DNA from: Streptomyces parvus | Lineage (GTDB): Bacteria > Actinomycetota > Actinomycetes > Streptomycetales > Streptomycetaceae | Length of the DNA stretch: 64,000 nucleotides | Reading direction: 5' to 3' | NCBI RefSeq assembly: GCF_032121415.1 | Contig: NZ_CP135079.1 | Location: 4,960,001 to 5,024,000, forward strand | Shown here: positions 11,973 to 23,315 of the stretch, piece by piece | Layout: each line of letters opens with the position of its first letter | Position numbering within the stretch: position 1 is the first letter of the stretch | Notes under the pieces: generated by a model | The model's database searches: none | Seen by the model: the letters and a program-made list of their open reading frames with translations, nothing else | Told to the model about the DNA's origin: nothing | Translations under genes and position numbers: made by a program

Positions 11973-13034
11973 ATGGCAGGGACAGCGACCGTCGTCGGCG
12001 CGGGCATCGGCGGCCTGGCGGCCGCGATCGGGCTCCGCCGCGCGGGCTGGAGCGTGACGGTGCTGGAACGCCGCACGGAACTGGAGCGGTACGGAGCGGC
12101 CTTCGGCATCCACCCCACCGCACAGTCCGCGCTCGACCGCCTGGGTGTCGGCGACGCGCTGCGTGAGCACGCCGTCCCCTACCGCGACGCGCACATCCGC
12201 ACCCCGGACGGCTCCTCCATCGCCCGCCTCCCGCTGGAACGCATCGAACGCAAGGCGGGCCGCCCCGAACTCCTCATCTCCCGCCCGTACTTGCTCGACG
12301 CCCTGCTCGCGGGCCTGGACGCCTTCGGTGACGTACCGGTCAAACTCGGCGAGCGGGTCACCGACGTGGACGCCCTGGCCGCCGGGCAGGACCTGGTGGT
12401 CGGCGCCGACGGCATCCGCAGCGCCGTCCGCACCGCCCGCTTCGGCGACCGCAGCGGCCCGCACGAGGTCGGCACCGTCGCCTGGATCGGCATCGCCGAC
12501 ATCGAGAGCCCGGTGCACGGCGAGACCTGGGGGAGCGGCCGCTTCTTCGGACTGACCCCGGTCGAACCGGGCCGCACCAACTGGTACGCCACCGCCCCCG
12601 AGGCCACCACGGCCGACGAACTGCGCGGCCTCTTCGCCGGCTGGCACGACCCGATCCCGCGCATCCTGGCCGCCACCGACCCGGCGACCTGGATCCGCTA
12701 CGAGATGCGCCACCTGCACCCGGCGCTGCCGTCCTTCGTCTCCGCCGCCGCAGGCCCTGCCCCCGTGGCCCTGGTCGGCGACGCGGCCCACGCCATGACG
12801 CCCAACCTGGGCCAGGGAGCCTGCACCGCGATCCTCGACGCGGACGCCCTGGCCCGCGCGCTCGCCGCGGCGCCCCCGAGCCCGGCGGGCCTCGCCGGCG
12901 CCCTGCGCGCCTACGACCGCGAACGCCGCCGCAGCGCCCAGCGGACCGCCTTCGCCTCGCGGACCCTGCACCGCTTCATGAGCACGGAACGCACCCGGCT
13001 GCGGAACGCGGCGGTGCGGCTGCTGCCGGGGTGA
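11973..13034 (+). CDS. FAD-dependent aromatic-ring monooxygenase (group A type)
   Basis: 353 aa from ATG 11973 (MAGTATVVGAGIGGLAA), preceded by GGGAG; an in-frame GTG at 11928 would overlap the operator region. The Rossmann GxGxxG is at residues 9-14. The DG motif (VVGADGIRSAVR) and the GD motif (ALVGDAAHAMTPNLGQGA) are both present, as in para-hydroxybenzoate-hydroxylase-like enzymes. Its likely role is hydroxylation or detoxification of a small aromatic using NAD(P)H and O2. The divergent TetR regulator suggests induction by the substrate. The actual substrate cannot be inferred. Confidence 0.9.
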   Translation: MAGTATVVGAGIGGLAAAIGLRRAGWSVTVLERRTELERYGAAFGIHPTAQSALDRLGVGDALREHAVPYRDAHIRTPDGSSIARLPLERIERKAGRPELLISRPYLLDALLAGLDAFGDVPVKLGERVTDVDALAAGQDLVVGADGIRSAVRTARFGDRSGPHEVGTVAWIGIADIESPVHGETWGSGRFFGLTPVEPGRTNWYATAPEATTADELRGLFAGWHDPIPRILAATDPATWIRYEMRHLHPALPSFVSAAAGPAPVALVGDAAHAMTPNLGQGACTAILDADALARALAAAPPSPAGLAGALRAYDRERRRSAQRTAFASRTLHRFMSTERTRLRNAAVRLLPG

Positions 13035-13112
13035 GGACGGCGAATCCGGTCGCCCGGACACGGCCGCGCCCCTACGATCGGCGGACCGGGGTCACGTGGT
13101 CCCGCAGGGTGC

Positions 13113-13234
13113 GGTGCCGTGGCCGAGCGGTCCAAGGCGATCGCCGCGGGGGAGGTCCACCCTGCGGCGACTCGATGAGGCAGGGGCGGACCTGTCCCGT
13201 CTCGTCCGCGGGTTCGAATCCCGTCGGCATCGCA
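13113..13234 (+). tRNA. Oversized class II-like tRNA or pseudo-tRNA
   Basis: The ends form a 7-bp acceptor stem (GGTGCCG 13113-13119 with CGGCATC 13225-13231, one G-U). A perfect D-arm/A-box sequence (TGGCCGAGCGGTCCAAGG) and a perfect T-arm (GCGGG-TTCGAAT-CCCGT) with B-box GGTTCGAATCC are present. Between them lie about 85 nt instead of the normal 40-60. One part is a TCGCCGC/GCGGCGA stem that extends to 11 bp (one G-U) around an 8-nt loop GAGGTCCA; the other is a GATGAG/CTCGTC variable-arm-like hairpin. No normal 5-bp/7-nt anticodon arm can be drawn and CCA is not encoded. A small CACCCG/CGGGTG hairpin follows. It could be a degenerate tRNA, a tRNA with an inserted helix, or a tRNA-like regulatory RNA. 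Confidence 0.5.
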
Positions 13235-13311
13235 CCCGCCCTACCGGGTGTCCGGTCCGGTCGGGCCGGTGCACGGCATACGAGTCGGAGGGGCGCCCTG
13301 CGGCTCCCCGG

Positions 13312-13944
13312 TCACGTTGTACGTCTTCCCGGGAGCTCCCTGCTCAGCCGGCGTGCCGTCACCGCGCTCGCGACGCCGAGGACCGCGCCGGCGGCCACGT
13401 CGCCGGGGTAGTGGACGCGGGAGCAGGCGATGGCGCTCGCCAGGCTCCAGAGCGGCAGCAGGGCCCCCGGCAGGACGGCGCCGGCTCCGATGGCGAAGGC
13501 GACGGCCGAGGCGGTGTGGCCGGACGGGAAGGAAGCGGAAGCGGGCATGGGAACCTGGCGTGCGACCGTGACCGGGGCTGCCTCCCGGTCGGGGCGACGC
13601 CGGTGGACCAGGCGTTTGGCGAGCAGGTTCGCGGAGGCGGAGGCCATGGCGACCGCGCCGAGCCCCGCACCTGCCGCCTGCCGGGGCCGTCCGGGGAAGA
13701 CGGCGAGCCCGGCGGCGATGCCCAGCGAGAGCTTGGAGCGGTCGGCCGCCCGGGACAGCCGCCGCAGCGCCGTGTCCAGCGTGGGGGTGGGCGTGGCGGC
13801 CACTGCCGCGTACACGGCACCGTCGATGGCGCGCAGGTCGCGCAGCGCGGCGGCGACGGTCGCCCCCGCGGTCCCGGTCCGGCACGACCCGCCCGTCTCG
13901 TCGGCGGGAACGCCGGCGGCACCGGGCCCGTCCGCCGCCCTCAT
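13312..13944 (-). CDS. PAP2-family membrane phosphatase
   Basis: 210 aa. The three PAP2 phosphatase motifs are present in order: KRLVHRRRP, PSGHTAS, and SRVHYPGDVAAG, containing the catalytic His residues. Several hydrophobic helices in the C-terminal half suggest a membrane lipid phosphatase acting on phosphatidic acid, an isoprenoid pyrophosphate or similar. Its ATG overlaps the stop of the upstream diacylglycerol-kinase-family gene by ATGA, so kinase and phosphatase of possibly opposing action are co-translated. The lipid substrate is unknown. Confidence 0.88.
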   Translation of the reverse strand: MRAADGPGAAGVPADETGGSCRTGTAGATVAAALRDLRAIDGAVYAAVAATPTPTLDTALRRLSRAADRSKLSLGIAAGLAVFPGRPRQAAGAGLGAVAMASASANLLAKRLVHRRRPDREAAPVTVARQVPMPASASFPSGHTASAVAFAIGAGAVLPGALLPLWSLASAIACSRVHYPGDVAAGAVLGVASAVTARRLSRELPGRRTT

Positions 13945-15257
13945 CGCGCACGCCCAAGGGCCAGCGCCGCGATCCAGCGCCAGTTCAGCGGTGACGCCGG
14001 GGCCACGGTGCCCGGCCGGGTGCGGGGGACCAGGACGCGCAGGGCCCGGCGCCGCACCGTGCAGAGGACCGGAGCCGGCAGCATCAGCGCCTCACCGTCC
14101 ACCGCGACCGGAATCAGGTCTTCCGGGGCCGTCACCTCGACTCCGCGCACCGTGGCGAAGACGACGCCCTGCGCGTGCGCGCCTCGCACGGCGAGGTCGG
14201 CGGCCTGGGCCGCGCTCTCCACGCGCACGGCGATCACCCCGAGCTTGCCGCGGTCCAGGCGCGGTCGCAGACCCGCGGCGAGCGGATCGGGTCTGGCATA
14301 GGGATTGTTGGTCACGAGGACGGCCTGCTGTCCGGTGAGCAGCTTCTCCCCGGCGGCCGCGTCGAGGCGCCTGCCCTCCGTCCCGAGCAGGTCGGGCAGC
14401 AGCGCGAGCGCGGTCCCCGCCTTCGCGTCGCGGTACTCGGGCTGCTGCACGATATCCGCGTACGCCCCGAAGGACACGGTGTTGACGAAGGGCCGCCCGT
14501 TCACCAAGCCCAGGTCGACGCGGAGTTCCTCGCCGTCGGTCAGCGCGTCCAGGCAGCGGGCCGGGTCGGTGCGGTCGAGGCCGAGGTCCATGGCGAAGTG
14601 GTTGCGCGTGCCCGCCGGGATCACCAGGAAAGGCAGCCCGTGCTCGGCCGCGACCCCCGCGACCAGCGCCTGCGTACCGTCCCCGCCGGCCACTCCGAGC
14701 AGGTCGGCACCGTTCGCGGCAGCCTCGCGCGCCAGCTCCTCCACATCGGTCCCGCCGCCCTCGGTGTCGAGCAAGTGCACCCGCGCACCGAGCCGTTCGG
14801 CCTTCTCCACAAGGCCGAAGCGCCCGACCTTCCCGCCGCCGGAGCGCGGATTCATGATGAGGAAGGGCTGCCGCGGCCGACGTCCGGCGCTGCCGCGCAC
14901 CACGTACGCCTTGCCGTGCGCGCGCATCGCCGCCCGGCCGCAGACCAGGGCCAGGCCGTACAGCACCAGGGCGAGCAGCGCCCAGACCCAGACGCCCCGC
15001 CAGATGTAGTAGGCGAGCACCGCGACCGGCGCGGCGACCGCGAGGAGTGCGCCCAGCAGGCGGGGCAGCCCGCGCAGGGAGAGCAGCCACCACAGGCCCA
15101 CGGCGGACAGGGCCAGCCCTGCGATCCCGGCGACGAAGACCAGCACCCCGACGTCGACGAGCGCCAGGCACAGCACCGCGACCACGGCCGCGAGTGCCAC
15201 CAGCGCGCACCGGGCCAGGAACCGGGGAGCTCCCCGAGAGGGCCGACGACCGCTCAC
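13941..15257 (-). CDS. Diacylglycerol/lipid kinase family protein with N-terminal membrane helices
   Basis: 438 aa from GTG 15257, chosen for the strong GGAGGTGG 8 nt upstream; an in-frame ATG at 15305 would add 16 residues. The N-terminal third has about four hydrophobic helices. The rest is a DAGK catalytic domain with the signature GGDGTQALVAG and IPAGTRNHFAMDLG, followed by the second lobe (FVNTVSFGAYAD). It presumably phosphorylates a membrane lipid with ATP. The N-terminal helices are an addition to the usual soluble YegS/DgkB-like domain. Operon with the PAP2 gene through a 4-nt overlap. Confidence 0.85.
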   Translation of the reverse strand: MSGRRPSRGAPRFLARCALVALAAVVAVLCLALVDVGVLVFVAGIAGLALSAVGLWWLLSLRGLPRLLGALLAVAAPVAVLAYYIWRGVWVWALLALVLYGLALVCGRAAMRAHGKAYVVRGSAGRRPRQPFLIMNPRSGGGKVGRFGLVEKAERLGARVHLLDTEGGGTDVEELAREAAANGADLLGVAGGDGTQALVAGVAAEHGLPFLVIPAGTRNHFAMDLGLDRTDPARCLDALTDGEELRVDLGLVNGRPFVNTVSFGAYADIVQQPEYRDAKAGTALALLPDLLGTEGRRLDAAAGEKLLTGQQAVLVTNNPYARPDPLAAGLRPRLDRGKLGVIAVRVESAAQAADLAVRGAHAQGVVFATVRGVEVTAPEDLIPVAVDGEALMLPAPVLCTVRRRALRVLVPRTRPGTVAPASPLNWRWIAALALGRAR

Positions 15258-15382
15258 CCGTACCACCTCCGGTCCGATTCTCACGTACGCCGCCCGGCCC
15301 GGCATCCGGGGCCGGGCCGGACTCGGCGGCGCCGCGCGCAGGCTCCCCGGAAGCGCGGGCCGCTACGAGCGCCGCCCGCTCC

Positions 15383-17272
15383 TCAGCTCAAGCTGTCCCT
15401 CCACGTCCGGTGCAGCCCCGCGAACCGCCCCGTACCGCCGATCAGTTCCGAGGGGGCGCCGTCCTCCACGATCCGGCCGTGCTCCATCACCAGCACCCGG
15501 TCCGCGATCTCCACCGTGGAGAGCCGGTGGGCGATCACCACCGCCGTGCGGCCGTGCAGCACCGTGTCCATGGCCCGTTGGACCGCGCGCTCGCCGGGGA
15601 TGTCCAGGGAGCTGGTCGCCTCGTCCAGGATCAGCACCGACGGGTTCGCCAGCAGGGCGCGGGCGAAGGCCACCAACTGGCGCTGGCCCGCCGAGATCCG
15701 GCCGCCCCGCTTCCGTACGTCGGTGTCGTAACCGTCCGGCAGGGCCGCGATGAAGTCGTGCGCGCCGATCGCCTTCGCGGCGTGCTCGATCTCCTCGCGG
15801 GTGGCGTCCGGGCGGCCGATCGCGATGTTCTCCGCGACCGTGCCGGAGAACAGGAACGCCTCCTGCGTCACCATCACCACACCCCGGCGCAGCTCGGCGG
15901 TGGACAGGTCGCGCAGGTCCGTGCCGTCCAGCAGGACCCGGCCCTCGGTCGGGTCGTAGAAGCGGGCCAGCAGCTTGGCCAGCGTCGACTTGCCCGCGCC
16001 CGTGGAACCGACGACCGCCACGGTCCGTCCGGCCGGGATGCGCAGGTCGAAGGCGGGCAGCACCTCGCCCCCCGTACGGTAGGCGAACCGCACGCCGTCG
16101 AAGACGACCTCCCGGCCCGGGAGGCCGCCCGAGCGCGACGGCAGCTCGGTGGGGTGGTCGGTCTCGGGGACGTTCGGCGTCTGGGCCAGGAGGCCGGCGA
16201 TCTTCGCCAGTGAAGCGGCCGCCGACTCGTAGGAGTTGAGGAACATCCCCAGCCGGTCGATCGGGTCGTACAGTCGGCGCATATACAGCACCGCCGCAGC
16301 CAGCACCCCGAGCGCCAGCGTGCCGTCCGCCACCCGGTAGGCGCCCCACAGGACCATGCCGGCCACCGCCGTGTTGGCGACCAGCCGGGAGCCGACGACA
16401 TAGCGGGCCATCTCCAGCATGGCATCGCCGTTCGACCGCTCGTGGCGGGTGTTCAGCTCCGTGAAGGCGGCGTCGTTGCTCCGCTCCCGGCGGAACGCCT
16501 GGACCGGGCGGATGCCGTTCATCGTCTCCGCGAACTTCACGATCACCGCCGCGATCGCCGTGGAGCGGACGGTGAACGCGACGGACGCCCGCCGCCGGTA
16601 CATGCGGACCATCAGATACAGCGGTACGAAGGAGAGCGTGGCGATCGCGCCGATCCCCAGGTCGAGCCAGAGCAGCACCACGGCGATCGACACGAACGAG
16701 AGGACCACGCCGATCAGTTCCTGGAGCCCCTCGCTCAGCAGCTCCCGCAGCGACTCGACGTCCGTGGTCGAGCGCGAGATCAGCCGCCCCGAGGTGTAGC
16801 GCTCGTGGAAGTCGATGCTCAGCGCCTGAGCGTGTCGGAAGATCCGGCCGCGCAGCTCCAGCAGCACGTCCTGGTTGATCCGCGCGGCGGCCCGGATGAA
16901 GCCGTACTGGAGGACGCCCGCCCCGGCCGAGCAGAGCGCGTAGCCGACGGCGACCGCGACCAGCGGGCCGTAGTCGTGGTCCCGGAACGCCGGAACCCCG
17001 CTGTCGATCGCGTACGCCACGAGCAGCGGGCCCGCCTGCATCGCCACCTGCTGCACCACCAGCAGGAGGGCCGCCATCGCGACCCGGCCGCGCATCGGGG
17101 CCAGCAGCGAGAACAGCAGCGCCAGGGTCGCCCCGGGCGGCGCGGGCAGGTCGTCCCGGTCGAACGGGTCGCCGGAGGGCCGGGGTTCGGGAGTGGTCGG
17201 ACTCTTCTTCCGTTTCCGCAGGCCTTCGTCCTCGGCCGCGGGAAGCGAGGCGTCGTCGGTGGTCGTGGTCAT
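15383..17272 (-). CDS. ABC exporter half-transporter (canonical ATP-site Walker B)
   Basis: 629-aa type I exporter half: a six-helix membrane domain (about 40-330) and a nucleotide-binding domain. Walker A is GSTGAGKSTL, Walker B ends in LILDEATSSLD with the catalytic Glu, and the H-loop is VIAHRLSTV. The signature is the unusual ISAGQRQ in place of LSGGQ. The start ATG overlaps the stop of the partner gene by 4 nt, with GGAGGGC upstream inside the partner. Together they form a heterodimeric exporter. The substrate is unknown; homologous pairs export drugs, lipids or peptides. Confidence 0.93.
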   Translation of the reverse strand: MTTTTDDASLPAAEDEGLRKRKKSPTTPEPRPSGDPFDRDDLPAPPGATLALLFSLLAPMRGRVAMAALLLVVQQVAMQAGPLLVAYAIDSGVPAFRDHDYGPLVAVAVGYALCSAGAGVLQYGFIRAAARINQDVLLELRGRIFRHAQALSIDFHERYTSGRLISRSTTDVESLRELLSEGLQELIGVVLSFVSIAVVLLWLDLGIGAIATLSFVPLYLMVRMYRRRASVAFTVRSTAIAAVIVKFAETMNGIRPVQAFRRERSNDAAFTELNTRHERSNGDAMLEMARYVVGSRLVANTAVAGMVLWGAYRVADGTLALGVLAAAVLYMRRLYDPIDRLGMFLNSYESAAASLAKIAGLLAQTPNVPETDHPTELPSRSGGLPGREVVFDGVRFAYRTGGEVLPAFDLRIPAGRTVAVVGSTGAGKSTLAKLLARFYDPTEGRVLLDGTDLRDLSTAELRRGVVMVTQEAFLFSGTVAENIAIGRPDATREEIEHAAKAIGAHDFIAALPDGYDTDVRKRGGRISAGQRQLVAFARALLANPSVLILDEATSSLDIPGERAVQRAMDTVLHGRTAVVIAHRLSTVEIADRVLVMEHGRIVEDGAPSELIGGTGRFAGLHRTWRDSLS

Positions 17273-19212
17273 CGGGCACTGCCCTCCTCGGCGGGAACCT
17301 GCTGGGCGGGGGCGGTCTTCGGCGCGGCGGCCGGGGGCGGTGCGGCGTCCTCAGGCACCCGCGCCGTGCGCTCCGGCGCGGCGTCGGCGCCACCGGCGCC
17401 CCTGGGCGCCGCTGCCGGGCCGTCCCCTGCCGGGCCGTCCGCCCCGCCGGACCCCGCGCCCGACATCAGCCAGGCGTACTCCGCGTTGTCGCGCAGCAGC
17501 TCCTGATGCGTGCCGACCGCGGCGATACGGCCCCCGGACAGCAGCGCCACCCGGTCCGCCAGCATCACGGTCGACGGGCGGTGCGCCACGACCACCGCCG
17601 TCGTCCGCGCCAGGACCTCCCGCAGCGCGGCCTCCACCAGCGTCTCCGTATGCACGTCCAGCGCGGAGAGCGGATCGTCCAGCACCAGGAAGCGCGGCTC
17701 ACCGACCACCGCGCGCGCCAGCGCCAGGCGCTGACGCTGGCCGCCGGAGAGGCTCAGGCCCTGCTCGCCGACCTCCGTGTCCAGCCCCTGCGGCAGGTCG
17801 TGCACGAAGTCCGCCTGGGCCACCGACAGCGCCCGGCGCACCTGCTCCTCGTCCGCGTCCGCCGCGCCCATCGTCACGTTCTCGCCGACCGTCGCGGAGA
17901 ACAGCGTCGGCTCCTCGAACGCCACCGACACCAGCTCCCGCAGCCGTGAGCGCTCCATCGTGGCGATGTCCTCGCCGTCCAGCGTGATCCGCCCGCCGGT
18001 CACCTCGTGCAGTCGGGGCACCAGCGCCGTCAGCGTCGTCTTGCCCGACCCCGTACCCCCGACGAGGGCCAGCGTCTCGCCGGGCCGGATGTGCAGATCG
18101 ATGCCCGACAGGACGGGCGGGGAGTCCGGGTCCGCGTCCGGGTAGCGGAACGCGACGCCCTCGAACACCATCCCCGGCGCGGTGGCCGGCGTGCCCTCCC
18201 GTACGGCGACGGCGCCCCGCTCCTCCGCCACGTCCATCACCTCGAAGTACCGGTCGGTGGCGGTCGCCGACTCCTGGCTCATCGCCAGCAGGAAGCCGAT
18301 CGACTCCACCGGCCAGCGCAGTGCGAGTGCCGTGGACAGGAACGCCACCAGCGTGCCCGCCGACAGCGTCCCGTCCGCCACCTGGATCGTGCCGAGCACC
18401 AGCGCCGCGCCGATCGCCAGCTCCGGGATGGCCGTGATCAGCGCCCAGATCCCGGCGAGCAGCCGGGCCTTGCCCAGCTCCGTGTCGCGCAACCGGTGCG
18501 CGAGCGCCTTGAACGCCCGCGCCTGGCTGCGATGCCGGCCGAAGCCCTTGACGATGCGGATGCCCAGCACGCTCTCCTCGACGACCGTCGTGAGGTCGCC
18601 GACCTGGTCCTGGGCCCGGCGCGCGACCACCGAGTACTTCGTCTCGAACAGCGAGCACAGGATGATCAGCGGCACCGCGGGCGCCAGCAGCACCAGACCG
18701 AGCGTCCAGTCCTGGGCGAACAGAAGGACGAACCCGACGAGGATCGTCGCCGTGTTGACGACCAGGAAGGTCAGCGGGAACGCCAGGAACATCCGCAGCA
18801 GCATCAGGTCCGTCGTCCCGCGCGACAGCAGCTGACCCGAGGCCCAGCGGTCGTGGAACGCGACCGGCAGCCGTTGCAGATGGCGGAAGAGGTCCGCCCG
18901 CATCGCCGCCTCGACCCCGGCCAGCGGCCGCGCCACCAGCCACCGCCGGAACCCGAACAGCAGCGCCTCCGCGATGCCGAGCAGCAGCAGGTACAGCGCC
19001 CCCAGCCACACCCCGCCCGGATCGCGGTCGGCGACCGGGCCGTCCACCATCCATTTCAGGACCAGTGGGATCACCAGCCCCAGACAGGACGCCAGGATCG
19101 CCACGAAGGCGGCCGTGAACAGGCGCACCCGCACGGGTCGGACATAGGGCCACAGGCGCAGGAGGGAGCGCACGGCGGACCGGTCCGTGCGCTCTGCAGG
19201 CATTTTGGGCAT
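17269..19212 (-). CDS. ABC exporter half-transporter (degenerate ATP site)
   Basis: 647 aa with an N-terminal membrane domain, an NBD and a Pro/Ala-rich C-terminal tail of about 60 residues (AAAPRGAGGADAAPE ...). Walker A is GGTGSGKTTL, the signature is canonical LSGGQRQR, and the H-loop is VVAHRPSTV. Walker B reads LVLDDPLSALD, so Asp replaces the catalytic Glu. Combined with the ISAGQ signature of its partner, this predicts one inactive and one active ATP site, as in BmrCD- or TM287/288-like heterodimers. First gene of the pair. Confidence 0.93.
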   Translation of the reverse strand: MPKMPAERTDRSAVRSLLRLWPYVRPVRVRLFTAAFVAILASCLGLVIPLVLKWMVDGPVADRDPGGVWLGALYLLLLGIAEALLFGFRRWLVARPLAGVEAAMRADLFRHLQRLPVAFHDRWASGQLLSRGTTDLMLLRMFLAFPLTFLVVNTATILVGFVLLFAQDWTLGLVLLAPAVPLIILCSLFETKYSVVARRAQDQVGDLTTVVEESVLGIRIVKGFGRHRSQARAFKALAHRLRDTELGKARLLAGIWALITAIPELAIGAALVLGTIQVADGTLSAGTLVAFLSTALALRWPVESIGFLLAMSQESATATDRYFEVMDVAEERGAVAVREGTPATAPGMVFEGVAFRYPDADPDSPPVLSGIDLHIRPGETLALVGGTGSGKTTLTALVPRLHEVTGGRITLDGEDIATMERSRLRELVSVAFEEPTLFSATVGENVTMGAADADEEQVRRALSVAQADFVHDLPQGLDTEVGEQGLSLSGGQRQRLALARAVVGEPRFLVLDDPLSALDVHTETLVEAALREVLARTTAVVVAHRPSTVMLADRVALLSGGRIAAVGTHQELLRDNAEYAWLMSGAGSGGADGPAGDGPAAAPRGAGGADAAPERTARVPEDAAPPPAAAPKTAPAQQVPAEEGSAR

Positions 19213-19381
19213 CAGGGCCGACCCTACGTTTCACCACTGACATCGGTCCTCCCAATTTCCGGCCGCCCGCCGCCCGCTCACCCCCCGCCCGCCCGGTCCG
19301 GTCGCACCCGGTCGTACTCCGCCGTCACCGCCGTCGGTTGTGACCGGGGCATCCTCGGCTGACCTGTCTCCTCCCGCTCCG

Positions 19382-21673
<2,292 letters not shown>

Positions 21674-21826
21674 CGTGTAGCCTCCCGCGGCTCATAGGAC
21701 GGGCACCTACGAGGGGGCGCGCGGCGTCCCGGCCGCGGCCCCCTTCAGGCAGTCCTCCCCTCTGTTCTGCCCACCGGGCGGCCCTCACTCACGTTTCCCC
21801 CGACCGGCCCTGGTCGTTGGGGGAGC

Positions 21827-23068
21827 GTGAACCACACAGCGAAGAGCGCACGCGCCGGCTCGGCCGCCGTGCTGACCTGGGCAGGACTGCTGACCGTGCT
21901 GGCCCTGCTGACCGGCTGCACCGACACCCGGGAGGCCCTGCTCAACGGCAAGGCGCGGTCCCCCGGCGACGTGATCAGCGTCTTCCCCGAGAACGGGGCC
22001 AAGGATGTCGACGAGGAGACCCGGATCGCGGTGAAGGTCCCCGACGGGCGGCTGGAGAGCGTGAAGGTCATGCGGATCGAGGACGCGCGACAGCAGACGG
22101 TCGCGGGGCGCATCGCAGAGGACGGACGCTCCTGGGCCCCGGAGCCCGAGGCGGCCCGGCTCGCCCTCGCCGCGAAGTACAGCATCGACGCGGTGGCCGT
22201 GGACGGACAGGGCCGCCGTTCCGCCCGGCACGCCACGTTCACCACGCTCGTGCCCGAGCACCGCTTCATCGGCTATTTCAAACCGGAGAACCGGTCCACC
22301 GTGGGCACCGGCATGATCGTTTCCTTCGCCTTCAACCGCCCGATCGCCGACCGGGCCGCGGTGGAGAAGGCCATCCGGGTGACGTCCGATCCGGTGGTGG
22401 AGGTCGCCGGCCACTGGTTCGGCAAGGACCGGCTCGACTTCCGCCCGAAGACCTACTGGAAGCCCGGCACCGAGGTCACCGTCGACATCGGGCTGCGGGA
22501 CGTCGAGGGCGCCCCGGGCGTCTACGGCAGTCAGGACAAGACCGTCGTCTTCACCGTCGGCCGCTCCCAGATCTCCCGGGTCGACGCCGAGGCCAAGACC
22601 ATGGAGGTACGCCGGGACGGTGAGCTCGTCGTGACGGTCCCGATCACCGCGGGTGCCCCGAAGACCACCACGTACAACGGGAAGATGGTGGTCACCGAGA
22701 TGCACGAGGTGACCCGGATGAACGGGGCGACCGTCGGCTTCACGGACAAGGAGGGCAAGGGCGAGTACGACATCAAGGACGTGCCGCACGCGATCCGGCT
22801 CACCACCTCCGGCACCTTCCTGCACGGCAACTACTGGGCCGACGAGTCCGTCTTCGGCGAGGAGAACGTCAGCCACGGCTGCATCGGGCTGCGCGACGCC
22901 AAGGGCGGCGGCAGCTCCACCCCCGGCGGCTGGTTCTTCGACCGGACCCTCATCGGCGACGTGGTCGAGGTCGTCAACTCCAAGGACAGGAAGGTCGCCC
23001 CCGACAACGGCCTCAGCGGCTGGAACATGACCTGGAAGAAGTGGACGGCGGGCTCCGCCCTGCGCTGA
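21827..23068 (+). CDS. Lipoprotein L,D-transpeptidase (first of a tandem pair)
   Basis: 413 aa from GTG 21827 behind GGGGGAG. A signal segment ends in a lipobox (LALLTGC). Two Ig-like domains (about 45-250) precede a YkuD catalytic domain with HGCIGLRD, the Cys being near residue 352. The family forms 3-3 cross-links in peptidoglycan outside the membrane and is carbapenem- rather than penicillin-sensitive. The order matches mycobacterial LdtMt2-like enzymes. The neighbour at 23316 is a paralogue with the same architecture, so this looks like a duplication. Confidence 0.94.
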   Translation: MNHTAKSARAGSAAVLTWAGLLTVLALLTGCTDTREALLNGKARSPGDVISVFPENGAKDVDEETRIAVKVPDGRLESVKVMRIEDARQQTVAGRIAEDGRSWAPEPEAARLALAAKYSIDAVAVDGQGRRSARHATFTTLVPEHRFIGYFKPENRSTVGTGMIVSFAFNRPIADRAAVEKAIRVTSDPVVEVAGHWFGKDRLDFRPKTYWKPGTEVTVDIGLRDVEGAPGVYGSQDKTVVFTVGRSQISRVDAEAKTMEVRRDGELVVTVPITAGAPKTTTYNGKMVVTEMHEVTRMNGATVGFTDKEGKGEYDIKDVPHAIRLTTSGTFLHGNYWADESVFGEENVSHGCIGLRDAKGGGSSTPGGWFFDRTLIGDVVEVVNSKDRKVAPDNGLSGWNMTWKKWTAGSALR

Positions 23069-23315
23069 ACCCCCGGGGTCCCGGCTGCTCGCTCCGCACA
23101 GAGGGCCCGGCCCCGGCCACTTCTCTCCCCCCCGGAACCCCGCGCCACCTGCACACTCCCCGCGATCCCGTCGGACCGGTTGGGACGGAACGGTGACATT
23201 CCGGAGGGAGTTCACCGCGCCCGCGATGTGATTATCTTGCGGCGGGCGTGCAGGTGTAGCGCGCGGGGGTGCGGGCCATGGCGGGAGCCGGGCCGTGCGA
23301 GGGGAGACGACCACA

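Noticed and set aside
13113..13234. Integration site for a mobile element at the tRNA-like gene
   Set aside because: No integrase and no second copy of the tRNA 3' end were seen nearby.
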